Source: Diospyros lotus (lineage: Eukaryota; Streptophyta; Magnoliopsida; Ericales; Ebenaceae). Taken from it: DNA of 64,000 nt. A model generated the notes under the pieces. The model saw only the letters and a program-made list of their open reading frames with translations. It was not told the DNA's origin and ran no database searches. The stretch spans positions 31,189,170 to 31,253,169 of the forward strand of contig NC_068344.1 in the NCBI RefSeq assembly GCF_014633365.1, read 5' to 3'. The stretch's first letter is position 1. Every line of letters begins with the position of its first letter. This document shows positions 12,501 through 22,932 of this stretch, piece by piece. The position numbers and the translations under genes are program-made.

Positions 12501-15440
12501 CAAGTGCCATAGATCTGTTCCCTCAGATTTAACAGTGCATGCAGCAGGCAGGTATGAAGAACAACAACCATTCAAAACATATAAACCATTTTTCTTGGTA
12601 CCAGAAAGAACTAACTTATCATTCTTAAATACAAACAATGAACCTCTTTCAGCTTTATAAGATAATCCTTGTTCATCTAAAGTACCAAGTGATATTAGGT
12701 TTCTTTTTAAATTTGGCACATATCTTACCCCTGTGAGAATTATTAAGTTGTTGTCATGAAGTTTAAGTGATATGTCCCCTATGCCTTCTACTTTGCATGA
12801 ATGATTGTTTCCCATATAAACTGTTCCCTTTTCATTATCATCAAAGTTATGAAACCATTCTAGGTTAGGACTCATATGAAAAGAACATCCTGAATCCATA
12901 ATCCATTCACTAGAGGAAGTTACAGAAACAGTTAAGACTTCTGCTAAACAATTTGAGGTTCCTACAGGATCAGTTGGGTTTGCCTTTTGATTTTGTCTCT
13001 TTAAGTCATAGCAGTATTTTTTAATATGGCCTTCCTTACCGCAATGATAACATTTCCATTTAGGTTTTTGTTTTCCTTTGTTATCCTTTTTCTTGCCCTT
13101 AGAGTTAAATCCATTAGATGGTTCAGAATTAAATTGCTTCTTATGAAATTTCCCTTTTGTGAATAGAGCATTACCATGTTTCTTAGAGGCATTTAATTCT
13201 AGTTCTCTAGCCTTTAGCCCTGAAATAACTAATTCAAGTGTTGGGACTATACCAGTGTATTGGAGAGCATGTTTTACCACATTATAATCATCAGGCAAAG
13301 AATTTAGTAAGATCATTGCTTCACTAGTGTCTCCTAATGCTTGATCAGTTCCCCTTAGAAGAAGAGACAACCTAGTAAACTCATCTATGTTTTCATCCAT
13401 AGACTTAGACGTGTCCATTTTGAAATTAAATAACAGACCTTTGAGATAAACTAAATTAGGGGCAGCCATAACAGCATATAAAGATTCTAGTTTATTCCAA
13501 AGGTCAAGAGGTGAGGTTATTCCATCTACTTTTCGAATGACAGTGTCACCTAGATGCAGAAAAATAAGGTTATAAGCCTCTTCCCTAATCTCAGCTGTCT
13601 GAGCTAATTGTTCCCTAGTCCATTTCCTATCATCTGGTTCTAGGGCAATTGCCAGTTTATGATGTGAGAGCAGAACCCTCATCTTTTTCTTCCAACTCCC
13701 AAAATCCCCTTTACCATCGAAAACCCCAATATCAAACCTAGTGGTAGTCATCTTGCAATCGGATACCCTAACCCCTGGTCACTACTAGAGATTTTCTCAG
13801 TAAACCCTCACTGACTGAATCTCTCATAAAAAACCCTAGAGGGCAGTTACCCAAACACGAACAGAAAACAAACAGCAAGATAAACAAGGTAATCGATTTA
13901 GGGCTCTGATACCACTGTTGGGCTGGGGCGTACACATACACACATACAAAATATCCCAACCACCTCTAACACAGGAAGAAAAATGACAGTTTGTTCCCAC
14001 AAGATAAATCGAAGCAACACAAGCATAAAAACAGTAAAAGAAGAGGCACAAGGTTTTACCGTGGTTCACCCTAAAATAGGGCTACATCCACGTTGAGTTC
14101 CGGTTTAAGGGAGCTCACTGCACTATAATAATGATGATAGATATACACCCTCAACTCCTCAACACTCAATACAAAGTACAGCAAGATAAATATGTAAATC
14201 AGTGACAGAAATAGCTTACAACCATAAACGAGCCAACACACAAGATCTGTAGGACTCAAACAGCACCAAAGGTAAGGTTGACAGCAGTAGATGGAAGAGA
14301 TCTGAGAGCGCCAGCGTATCTCCATGAGTCGCAGCTAGGGTTTTAAATAGCCAAGAGAGAAGATCGGTTTTGAGAGAAAATCGGCAGATTTAGGGCTAAG
14401 GGCGAATGCTGTTGTAACAAACGAAGACCGAGCTTTATATATGGGAGGGCATTGGATGGGCCATCGAGTTAACGGATCGCAGGAGGTTGCTGAATGGGCC
14501 AAGCCCAATTGCCATCCATCCTTTAAGAGGTTGCTGGAGGTTGCTAAGTGGGTCAAGCCCACTAGCCTTCCGTCCAGCAGCCTTGAGTTGGGGCTTCACT
14601 ATCAACACACAAGCTAAGAGTAGGTGGTTTGAAGAATCTATACATGTCTTTAACACTTTTTTGTTCAGAAAATAGAATAAAGTGATGGGAAAAGGTCTAT
14701 TTGAAGAAACCTGAAAGGCATATTGATTGGCTTACAAAAAGAAGCTTGTAAAGCAGCAAGTCAGATGTAATACAAGTAAATGATGATTAGTTTTTCTGTG
14801 TGGAAGTACACTGAGTCTGAGATGAGAGCTATGATAGACATTTGGAAAATCGTCTTTGCCTTTGGCCAGAAATGTATATAGGGAATCATTTTAGAGAGTA
14901 GCTGATATTTAAGCTTTTGCTGGTTAAAGAGTGAGTTAGACATTTGAAAAATCTTATCTGCCGGTTGGTGGAAATTTTGGCATGAAGGATCACTTTAGAC
15001 AATTGCTTGTTGATTGCCTTTGCATCTGGAACTTTTGTTTCGTATTTTGTGCCTTCCATGGCCACTTTAATGCTTTTTCATTCTTTGATCACCTACATGT
15101 AAATGATGGTTTTAATGGAACAGACTGTGGGGGAGATGATACTGATCTCAAGGAGGAGATGTCAAAGCAGTTTGTCGATCTGTTGACAGAGGAGATGAAG
15201 CTGCACGAGGTTGTGAGCGAAGAGCGAGCCCACCATAAGAACATTACCTTGGTAGAAGCCAGAAGGGTCTCTTCGCAGTACCAGAAGGAGGCCGAAAAAT
15301 GCAATGCTTCCATAGAGACTTGTGAGCACGCCAGGGAGCTTGCGGAGGCATTGTTGATCAAGGAAAGGAAAGTAACTTCCTTGTGGGAGCGAAGAGCCCG
15401 GGAACTGGGCTGGGAAGGGGGAATAAAAGCCGAAGCTTAA
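6541..15440 (+). CDS. DUF1068 family Golgi membrane protein (ELMO/NKS1-like), 3 coding exons
   Basis: Coding exons are 6541-6733, 7518-7541 and 15124-15440, giving 177 residues. The N-terminus (MPRRSGTCLRCC) leads into one membrane segment at about residues 11-30. A Cys/Pro-rich motif CSPCICDCPPPLSLLKIAPG follows, and then a charged, probably coiled-coil region ending in WERRARELGWEG. Both ends match the plant DUF1068 family. Arabidopsis members (ELMO1, NKS1/ELMO4) are small Golgi proteins that scaffold homogalacturonan pectin synthesis and support cell adhesion. That role is inferred from family and no enzyme motif is seen. Exon 2 is a 24-nt microexon. Intron 2 starts with GC (ACAG|GCAAG) and is 7.6 kb because it contains a whole Copia element. 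The joined frame is continuous and the start codon gives the family-typical N-terminus. Confidence 0.88.
8440..8630 (-). pseudogene. LINE ORF2 C-terminal (zf-RVT) relic in intron 2
   Basis: Translated on the minus strand, this stretch reads ILTFDNLRK, then two stops, then CFICNKSGDSMNHLFLHCSA. This follows the cysteine/histidine-rich C-terminal domain of plant L1 ORF2 proteins (spacing C-x2-C, then H-x4-H/C). Only this short piece is visible. It is an old relic carried in the intron of the DUF1068 gene. Confidence 0.6.
8950..9641 (-). repeat. 3' LTR of the intronic copia element
   Basis: It starts TGTTGGGCTGGGGCG and ends CTTCACTATCAACA on the plus strand. A TATA-like TATATAAAG lies on the minus strand near 9468-9478. 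It matches the copy at 13916-14607 over its whole length. Confidence 0.95.
9729..13751 (-). CDS. Copia gag-pol polyprotein, 1340 aa, intact
   Basis: One uninterrupted ORF encodes the whole polyprotein. Gag occupies about residues 1-230, and a CCHC knuckle CYHCGKEGHIKKYC lies at about 234-247. The protease motif is WIMDSGCSFHM, with DSG at about 286-288. Integrase has a zinc-binding H416/H421/C447/C450 and a catalytic D477, D540 and E576, which is DD35E spacing. Reverse transcriptase carries YVDD at about 1018-1021. RNase H contains ALSSTEAEYVAL, and the protein ends soon after. The gag-PR-IN-RT-RH order is that of Ty1/copia. Overall similarity is closest to Tnt1/Tork-type elements from recalled family sequence. 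Transcription would start in the 5' LTR at 13916-14607. No stop, frameshift or missing catalytic residue was seen. Confidence 0.95.
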   Translation of the reverse strand: MTTTRFDIGVFDGKGDFGSWKKKMRVLLSHHKLAIALEPDDRKWTREQLAQTAEIREEAYNLIFLHLGDTVIRKVDGITSPLDLWNKLESLYAVMAAPNLVYLKGLLFNFKMDTSKSMDENIDEFTRLSLLLRGTDQALGDTSEAMILLNSLPDDYNVVKHALQYTGIVPTLELVISGLKARELELNASKKHGNALFTKGKFHKKQFNSEPSNGFNSKGKKKDNKGKQKPKWKCYHCGKEGHIKKYCYDLKRQNQKANPTDPVGTSNCLAEVLTVSVTSSSEWIMDSGCSFHMSPNLEWFHNFDDNEKGTVYMGNNHSCKVEGIGDISLKLHDNNLIILTGVRYVPNLKRNLISLGTLDEQGLSYKAERGSLFVFKNDKLVLSGTKKNGLYVLNGCCSSYLPAACTVKSEGTDLWHLRLGHMSLKGMQALSSQGYLGSLTPDSINFCESCILGKQRRLSFPKGTHLAKACLEYLHADLWGPSQTPTQGGNKYFLSIIDDYTRKVWVFLLKSKDQTLDKFKSWKTLVENQSERKIKILRTDNGLEFCSKEFNEYCNSQGILRHRTVRYTPQQNGVAERMNRTLLEKVRCLLLTANLPKSLWGEALNTAAYIVNRSPSTALKLVCPEEKWTKRKLNYNHLKVFGCEAFAHQSEGKLDPRSKKCIFLGYQEGTKGYRLWDRTSGGVKIIISRDVVFNEDNFPCKSSNKIEETSEHHEHRGGNYIEVEHRTGTHDQLTVPDPQESDPVSDSNLGGNFEHLEENPESNHSEIEVEEVAEDTPQSDLSNYQLARDRSRREVRPPARFGYADLIYCALIAGAEMKSTEPSCYEEAIKSHEHQKWKQAMDEEMASLKLNGTWKLVAKPKNHKLVKCKWLYKLKEGMNKSDPIRYKARLVAKGFTQREGIDYTEIFSPVVRFKTIRLMLAIVAHFDLELEQLDVKTAFLHGDLEELIYMDQPVGYVDPSHPEHACLLKKSLYGLKQSPRQWYKKFDDFALKAGFIRSNYDACFYFIISDEPVYLLLYVDDILLISKSKVKIKNLKSQLNDNFDMKDLGPANKILGMKIERNRSKYFMKIHQHDYLEKTIIKFGMAGCKPVNTPLAGHFILSKSQCPKTDAEHIKMEDIPYANVIGTIMYSMISTRPDLAYSISLLSRFMSNPGKSHWDALKYVLRYIKGTTGVGLSYMKRGENLDLVGYVDSDFAGDRDTRKSTTAYMFSLGGNCISWKAQLQPLVALSSTEAEYVALTDAFKEAIWLQGILSEIHLLVRNADIFCDNQSAIHLCKNPVYHERSKHIDIKYHYVRDQVATRKVSIQKIPTEKNPADMGTKVVSTAKFKHCLDLLHIDVG
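13916..14607 (-). repeat. 5' LTR of the intronic copia element
   Basis: It is 692 bp, the same length as the other LTR and with no difference noticed. It directly abuts the tRNA-Met primer-binding site on its inner side and the CACAA target duplication on its outer side. Confidence 0.95.
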
Positions 15441-17603
15441 AATCAGTGCATCTGTTTATCCCTGTGCAAGAAAATTACCAGGCAAGCAAGTTTGTCACCT
15501 GGATGAAGAGACAATGCTCGCTCACTCTTCTCTTTTTGTTGCCTTCAGTTTTGAGTTCTCAATGACTTAAAAATCAATTATTTCCATTTATAGCATAATG
15601 CCCACATATTGTCAGCTGAGTCGGGTTTGGATCCATCACTATCAGTTGAATATTATCCTTGATCTGATCATTATTTGAGAGCTTAGTTGGGCGCTTATTT
15701 TGTGATTTCATGGTTGTAAACAAGTATTTTGTCTATGGTTTTGAACAAAGGTAAGAAAAAAATAGTCATCAAAACAGTTTCACAGTGATGTGCTAGAGCA
15801 TTGGGCTGGGGAGCCTGGATGATAAGGCCTCAATTATGTCCACCATGAACGATCTTCAACTGGGATTATTCTGGTGGGTCGTGTGCTGATCTTTACATAA
15901 GCAGGAAGCAACTATGATAAAGTGCTGTGAAAGCTGATTTGAGGTATTACTATGTGGATTGGATTAAGAGCACATAAGCCTTCTCCTTTACCAGTTTGTC
16001 AAAGATCAGCATGCAAGCTTTATGGATATGTTAACCTCTCACTCTAAGGGGTCAAACAATACTAAATTTTGTGGGCTAATTTGATACTTCATTGCTCATG
16101 TTATGAGAGGATTGTCTAGGTAGAGTGGTCACCCAAATGCCATGCAAGTAGGGGGGGGGGGGGGGTGACATTTATTTTCGAGAACCAAAAAGTTAAGCGT
16201 ATAAATAAAAAGGAATCGGGGATTATCCATTTTAGCTTTTTTTATAAAATTATATTACTTACTTTTTTTTTTTTTATCAAATATGAGAGGGTCGTCTTAC
16301 AAAAATTATAACTAATTTTATATATAAAATGAGAATTTATACTACACATAAGAATATTAAAAGGTATAAGGCGTAGGTCGCTATTCTTTTTACAATCTAT
16401 CCATTTACACATGATACTAACTTTAAATTTGAGACTTCTAACTATTATTAAGTTTAATTTATATTAAATTATTATTTTATTTTTTAATAAAAAATATAGA
16501 TAATTTATTTAAAATTTTAACTAAAACATTTCTTTTTGCCATCTTCCATTTTTTTCCCCCCCAAACATCTAAGTACTTTTATTATTGTTTGTTTGCCAAG
16601 AAAGTAAAAAAAAAAAAAAAAATTCCTCTCAGAATTCATGAGCAAGAGACTAGAGCCGCCTTGTTCAGATAATCTTTTCCTACCAAAAAAGCGTATCTTT
16701 TAAAGGATAACATCAACAAAATCAAATGCTGATATCTTCCTACCGAACCACGATATTATAATAATCCAAAGCACATGTTATTTAAGTAGTAACAATTAAC
16801 AATTTAACGCGCCATGTGAGGCTCTGAATTTAGCAGACAATGGATGAGAACCGAAACAATATAAAATATGCCCAAAATTTGGAATTGGAAGGGGTCTCCA
16901 TCATTACTTTAATATGGGCATTGGAAATTCATAATACTTTCAGTATCCCAACACAGGATTAGTGCATGCACTTGGCATCCAGGAGGGGAGCCACATGGCC
17001 CATGGCTGCGTAATAATGGTAAATATATTATTGGTACCCCTAAATTTTGATATAAATGCTGAAAATATTATTTATATTTAAAAAATTACTCTAAAGACTC
17101 TTATTATTTAAGAACTATATCAAATCACTTCTTATATACTCACATAAAATATGTACTTATAATTTGGTGAAATTTCACAATTGTATAAATATAAGGTTAC
17201 TCCTATCTAATTCTGTCCATCAAGCTTAGCTGGCTGCAAAATTGACTTTCTTTTTCTTTCTCGGAGAGCATAGTCAAATACCGCATGCCGTAAGAAAGAC
17301 AAAGACCATGATGACTACAACGCGGTTTCAACGTTCATGAATTGAAAATTGTAAAATGCACACTCAACCCAGCTGTCGCCCCATTGCACAAGCCATTATG
17401 TTGTTGTTTTCAGATCTATATATCCCCAAGTTCACCCAAAGATCCTCCTTTTTTACCCTTCGATCTTAATATCCCTACTGCGACTGATTTGCTTCGTTAT
17501 TTGGATGTTTCTTTTGTGGGTTTGTGGAATTTAATGCGATTATTTGGTTCTCTACTGAATCTGGGAAGTTTGTGTGAATTTGGGGAAGTGGATCAGCTTT
17601 TTC
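15441..17603. other. Spacer between the DUF1068 and CBP60 genes
   Basis: It holds the 3' UTR of the DUF1068 gene (end not determined), a run of 15 G at 16151-16165, AT-rich DNA and the upstream region of CBP60. An open frame at 17342-17716 overlaps CBP60 exon 1 in another frame and is not supported. No other gene is seen. Confidence 0.5.
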
Positions 17604-20600
17604 ATGGAAAGTTCAAGAGGCATGAGAGTGGAGAAGAGAGTGTTCGAAGAAAGTGTGGAGGATCAAGATGGCGGGATGCCTCAGTTGAAGAGGCCAAGAC
17701 TGCCGAGTTTGACTAGGTTTGTTTCTGCAATTTCTGAGCATATTTATAGATGCTTTCTCTTCCTCATTTCCAAGTCTCTGTTCATGAGTTTACTTTGATT
17801 GTTTTATTTTCTGTTCAGACTGATGTTTATGGTATTGATACTTTGATATTTGCTGCAAATATACACACGGGATGGAACATTTGTATGTACATGTTACAAT
17901 ATAATAATCTTTACTATTTTGGAAGCACTGGGAGGACCAATTATCTGACCGAAAGTGAGCTATTTTAAGAGTGTGTAAGATGAATTATTGTTCTGATTAC
18001 TTGATAGGTTTAGCAAACCACATCGTGGATTTATGATCTACCTTATTTGTATAGTTTTAGGATTGGGGGAAGGTCATTATTGGAGTTGGGTTCGGTACGC
18101 TCATGGTGCACATTGCTGCATGAATTTGCTACCAAAAGTACAGGATAAATTAGCCCATTTAGAGGGGGAAAACAAACAGAAAATGAGTAGTTTTTAGCCG
18201 TTCCACCTTGAATATAGAAGGCACGGGAAGAAAATAAAATCAAAAAGAAAAAAGGGGAATTAGTAAATAATATTATGGAGTTGGAGAACATTGTATGATT
18301 TGTGTCTAATATGGTTCAAGGTGCTAAGGGAGAGATTTTTAAGCAGTAAGGGATGAAATTTTAGTGCATCTATAGTAGTTTTAATTACCTGACACTGATG
18401 CACACTTTTCCATATGCCTCATTACTCAGTTGCACAAGTTATATAATGCCCTGATAAATTTGTGGAGCATATTTCTGAATAACGCGATGGAAATGACCAG
18501 ATATGGGGCCCTGAAAAATCATTAATGAAACTTTTGTATTTGGAGACAAAATTGGTTGCTTTATGTATTCATGTCTTGCAGATGAAAAGGGACAAGAAAA
18601 TATTTCTCAAGATGGTTGGGCATACTTGCACAGTCACAACATGGCCTTTTGGAAATAAAATTGATTCTTGGTTTGGTTTTATACATTGGTTTCAATTTTT
18701 TAGCACTTCTTGATGTGGGACGAATTTAGTTTGAAATGAATCGCTGGCAGTTTTGAATGTTACTTATACATTGGTTTTGTTAGCCCCCTCAAATCCCACC
18801 TTAACATGAGTCTGACTTCTCTCTACTAACCGGTGATTAATTGAATTGTTGTTAAGTTATAGTGCTAGGAACAATGCACAGCAAGCAAACTGTAAATGGA
18901 TTCTCCTTATTTCTAAAGTGAGGATCAGAAAATAGTGGTGAATTCCTAAAAAATTCTGTTGAAAGTTACTGATGTGCATAGGTGTTTAAGAAGCTAATCA
19001 AATTTGTCGAACACCAAAATCTGAAGGTATGGACTTGTAGCATTGGCCAAATGCCCAGTGCTTATATACTAGCCAAATCTATGTGACAAAAAATGTGTCT
19101 GTTCTGCAGGCTGACATGTAGAGGTCATCCTTTCACTAATGTGCCAAGCAAATACCATCATCAAAGACTGCTGACATGTACTACTTGACACATGGATTAG
19201 GGATTTCTAGAAACTTATCTTAAGGTTTTGTAATAACAAGTCCATGCAAGCTGCCCTTTCAAATAACATGATGCACAAGACACCTTCATTCTGAAGCCAA
19301 TGTTGCTGATGTTGAACTGCCATGAACTATTTCTACTTTAACTTTCTCAAATAGTTTCCGTATGTTTGAGGGTTGTTTTAATGTTGAACTGACAAAATTT
19401 GGTTTCTATTATTCAATATATTTAAATGCATTCAATCTGTCTAATATGCTCGTTCAAATGTTTGACATCAATTTTTTACATTTCGATGTTCCCACAGTGT
19501 AATTGTGGAAGCTTTGAAGGTGGACAGCCTGCAAAGACTTTGCTCGTCTATCGAACCTCTTTTCCGGAAAATTGTAAGTTATTGTAATTTATTTGTCAGC
19601 AGTTGTCTACTTGTCTGTGTTGTTTACAATTAACCCTTTCCTAGATGCATTTATCATTTTATTTTATTTTTTTGTCTGCTTTCTAGTAAGATTGAAAATT
19701 GGTTTAGATGTTACAACAGTGTCCTCCCTCTACTTTATTTTTAACTTGCTTTTTGGGTCACATGTGTGTCACACATAAGACATTTCTTTTTTCATAGTTA
19801 AATGAAATAAAGTCGAAAGTCTTGCTTGTATCTTGTGATGAGTGCTCCTTTAAGACATCTGTGTCTTTTTTGTTGTTGCAACTCTTAAACTATTGTAGCT
19901 ATTTTGTTCCAACTTAGAAGACAAATGCTTTAGTTCACCCTGAACTTGTTTTACTGGCAAAACAGGTAAGTGAAGAAGTGGAACGTGCTTTAACGAAATC
20001 AGGCCATGCAAAGCTGGCTAGCAGGTGAGTTTGTAGAACTTCTCTGATCTGTTTGCATGTTTTGCACATTATGGTAGGCATCAAGTGTTGACAAGTTTTT
20101 AGCATAAAAGTCTATTTACCTGTTTAGTTTTTGATATTGACCGACTCTCAACGTCATTTGAAGGATGAAAATAATTTCATTATCTTTTCTCTGACAGGTC
20201 TTCACCACCAAGAATACAAGGTCCAGAAGGAAAAAGATTGCAACTTCATCTCAAAACAAGGATGCCACCTCATCTGTTCACGGGTGGAAAGGTAGAGGGA
20301 GAACAAGGAGCAGCCATTCATGTCATCCTGCTAGATGCAAGTACTGGCAATTTAGTGCAAATGGGACCAGAATCATCGGCCAAACTGAATGTCGTGGTTC
20401 TTGATGGTGACTTTAATGAGGAAGCTGATGATGATTGGAGCAAAGAGCATTTTGAAAGCCATGAAGTAAGGGAGCGTGAGGGGAAAGGGCCACTTCTGAC
20501 GGGGGATCTGCAGTTAAGTCTTAAGGAAGGAGTGGGAACTTTAGGAGAAGTTACTTTCACTGACAACTCAAGCTGGATAAGGAGCAGAAAGTTTAGGCTT

Positions 20601-22932
20601 GGTGTCAAGGTTGCTCCTGGATACTGTGATGGAGTTCGTGTTCGTGAGGCTAAAACAGAGTCTTTTGCAGTTAAAGATCATAGGGGCGAATGTGAGTTTT
20701 CAAGCACTTTCTACTCTCTTTTGTATGTTGAAAAACACAAAAGCATAACACTCTGTCATAATCTGTTTTAAGGTAAAGATCATCATGGCATGTAACACTC
20801 CTATTGTCATGAGTAGAAGGACGATCTGTAGCACCCCTGAATTTCCCCATTTTGAGGTGTGTCAATCATCAAATGAGGAGAACAGTTTAAATTAATGGTT
20901 GGGTTTTTTGAGTTTTTTCCTGTAAAGAGAAAAAAGAGATACAGTGTACCTAATCCAACTAAGTTGATACTAATCCTTAGGGAATCTTGTGATACCCAAA
21001 AATCACACGCATTAAATCCTAGGAGGAGAGTCTGGCCTGGATGTTTCGCTTTGAAGTCTTTGTTGTCACGACCCAAGCCCACATAAACAGTGTATGTACA
21101 GATTATGTCTATAAAAATGTACAGTATATCCCTTTGATATGTGATGAATTAAGTAAATTTAACTTGGTTATTTCTCAAATTCATGAGTTTTGGCCTTTCT
21201 ATCAACACAGATTTTTATTTAGATACTGATTATTTCTTGGTCACTCTCATTTAGGTCGGCATTGAAGACTCGAGTGGTTGTGTTAACACATTCAAAATTG
21301 TATTTATTGCATGACTGAAACAATTAGCTAAAATCACCTTGTTGTGCTCTGCAGATACACTAACTTAGAAGTTAATAAAAATCTTTGTGAAATTGCAGTA
21401 TACAAGAAACATTATCCACCTGCTTTGCATGATGAAGTTTGGAGATTGGATAGAATAGCCAAAGATGGGGCACTGCATAAAAAGTTGGTAAAGTCTGGAG
21501 TCATAACCGTTGAAGATTTCCTCAGGGTTCTTGTTCGGGATCAACAGAGATTGAGAAATGTAAGTGATTGCATCATCGTCCTATTCAAATTTCTCTTTAC
21601 TTACCTTTGGTATTGAAGAACATTCTTTTTCACTTAAGCCGATTGTTTCTACTCTTTACCTATGCAATGTTTGTTCGTGATGTAGATTCTTGGAAGTGGC
21701 ATGTCAAATAGGATGTGGGAGAACACAGTAGAGCATGCCAAGACGTGTGTTTTGGGCAGCAAATTGTACATTTACTTCGCAGATGCAAGTAATAGCATGG
21801 GTGCTGTCTTCAACGACATCTGTGAGCTTAGAGGCCTTATTGCCGATGGGCAGTTCTTCCCATTGGAATCCCTTACACACAACCAAAAGGTTTGAGTTTC
21901 ATCTTCTCAAATATTCAAACACCATAACACTTCTTGATTATTTTTTGAAACCTAACCTTGTGGTTTGTCTGACCACATGGGAAAATTGGAAAAGAAATGG
22001 AAAAAGTTGTCTCAATAGGAGTCAATTTTTTCCATAGAAAGATAAATATAATGTTTGGTTACATCCTGTGCCTAGTGAACAATCTTCCTTTGATGCCTTG
22101 GGCAGATATGAACCAACTGCTAGCTTTCAACATAAACATGTTGTCAAGTTCTGTCTGCACATGACCGGACAACTATTTCAGCTTACTAAAACTGACATTA
22201 TTTTTATGTGGTTTACAGATTTCAGTGGATTCTTTGGTGAAGAGGGCATATGATAATTGGCATCAAGTTTTGGAATATGATGGCAATTTCTTAACCTCCC
22301 TATCTATGGAAAAGAGTGGAACAAGGGACCCAGCTGAGGCCATCTCTGATCGTGGCAATGCCACAGTTGTGAAGAACAAGCAGCAGTATATCTCCTCGGA
22401 GCCAAGTTCAGAACCCCAAACAAATAACCACCTTTTAAACTCTCAGTTGATTGAGTTCCCATTTATAAGGTCTGATTCAATGGGAGACCTGATGTTGAAT
22501 CCCCCACAAGCTGCATTACTTGGCACAATGGGCTATGGATCAGCTGCAATGCCAGCATCAGGTGGCTCTTATGTTCCAGCAGAATGGTCGAGGCCGAGGG
22601 ATGGACCGGGATTTGAAGACTTCTCTGAGGAAATCCGGTTGAGAAGTTCAGAGATGTTGGAGAGTGATGACATGCAAAGACTGTTGAAGACGTACAACAG
22701 GGGGGTTGGTGTTGGAATGGGACCTGCATTTGGCGACTCTAGTGAAGCTTCCTACTCTTACAATGCCCCGCTCGAGCATCAGCTGGATGGATCATACGGG
22801 CAGGTTGGAAGAAGTTCAGGAAGGGCTGTTGTGGGATGGCTCAAGCTGAAAGCCGCTCTGAGATGGGGTATATTCATCAGGAAGAGAGCTGCAGAAAGAA
22901 GAGCTCGGCTTGTTGAACTCGACTTCGACTAA
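17604..22932 (+). CDS. CALMODULIN-BINDING PROTEIN 60 (CBP60) family transcription factor, 7 coding exons
   Basis: Coding exons are 17604-17716, 19498-19573, 19966-20024, 20198-20691, 21399-21559, 21686-21889 and 22219-22932, giving 606 residues. Every joint is GT-AG and keeps frame. The conserved N-terminal helix ([20 protein letters not shown]) and VSEEVERAL are followed by the central DNA-binding region (about 90-370; motifs [19 protein letters not shown] and [20 protein letters not shown]). The basic amphipathic C-terminus ([20 protein letters not shown], about 575-594) is the calmodulin-binding site position of CBP60a-f, unlike CBP60g. Family members are nuclear, Ca2+/calmodulin-linked regulators of salicylate immunity and development. 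Which paralogue this is cannot be said. The ATG at 17604 is the first in frame. Confidence 0.92.
20826..21110. repeat. Possible LTR-derived fragment in CBP60 intron 4
   Basis: TGTAGCACCCCTGAATTTCC near 20827 and GTCACGACCCAAGCCC near 21065 resemble the start sequences of plant gypsy LTRs. No matching ends or target duplication were found, so this is only suggestive. Confidence 0.25.

Larger units (their letters stand above)
8950..14607 (-). mobile_element. Complete Ty1/copia LTR retrotransposon (Tork/Tnt1-like) in a host intron
   Basis: The 5658-bp element is bounded by two 692-bp LTRs and a perfect 5-bp target duplication CACAA (8945-8949 and 14608-14612). In minus-strand order it has the 5' LTR (14607-13916), a primer-binding site GTGGTATCAGAGC (13915-13903), a single gag-pol ORF, a purine-rich tract TCAAGGTGGAGAA (9654-9642) and the 3' LTR. 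The two LTRs look identical on reading, with the same length and the same translations, which implies recent insertion. It lies antisense to the DUF1068 gene within intron 2, leaving the splice sites outside. All parts needed for autonomy appear present. Confidence 0.95.

Noticed and set aside
17342..17716. 124-codon frame overlapping CBP60 exon 1
   Set aside because: Wrong frame for the conserved CBP60 N-terminus; the ATG at 17604 joins cleanly to exon 2.
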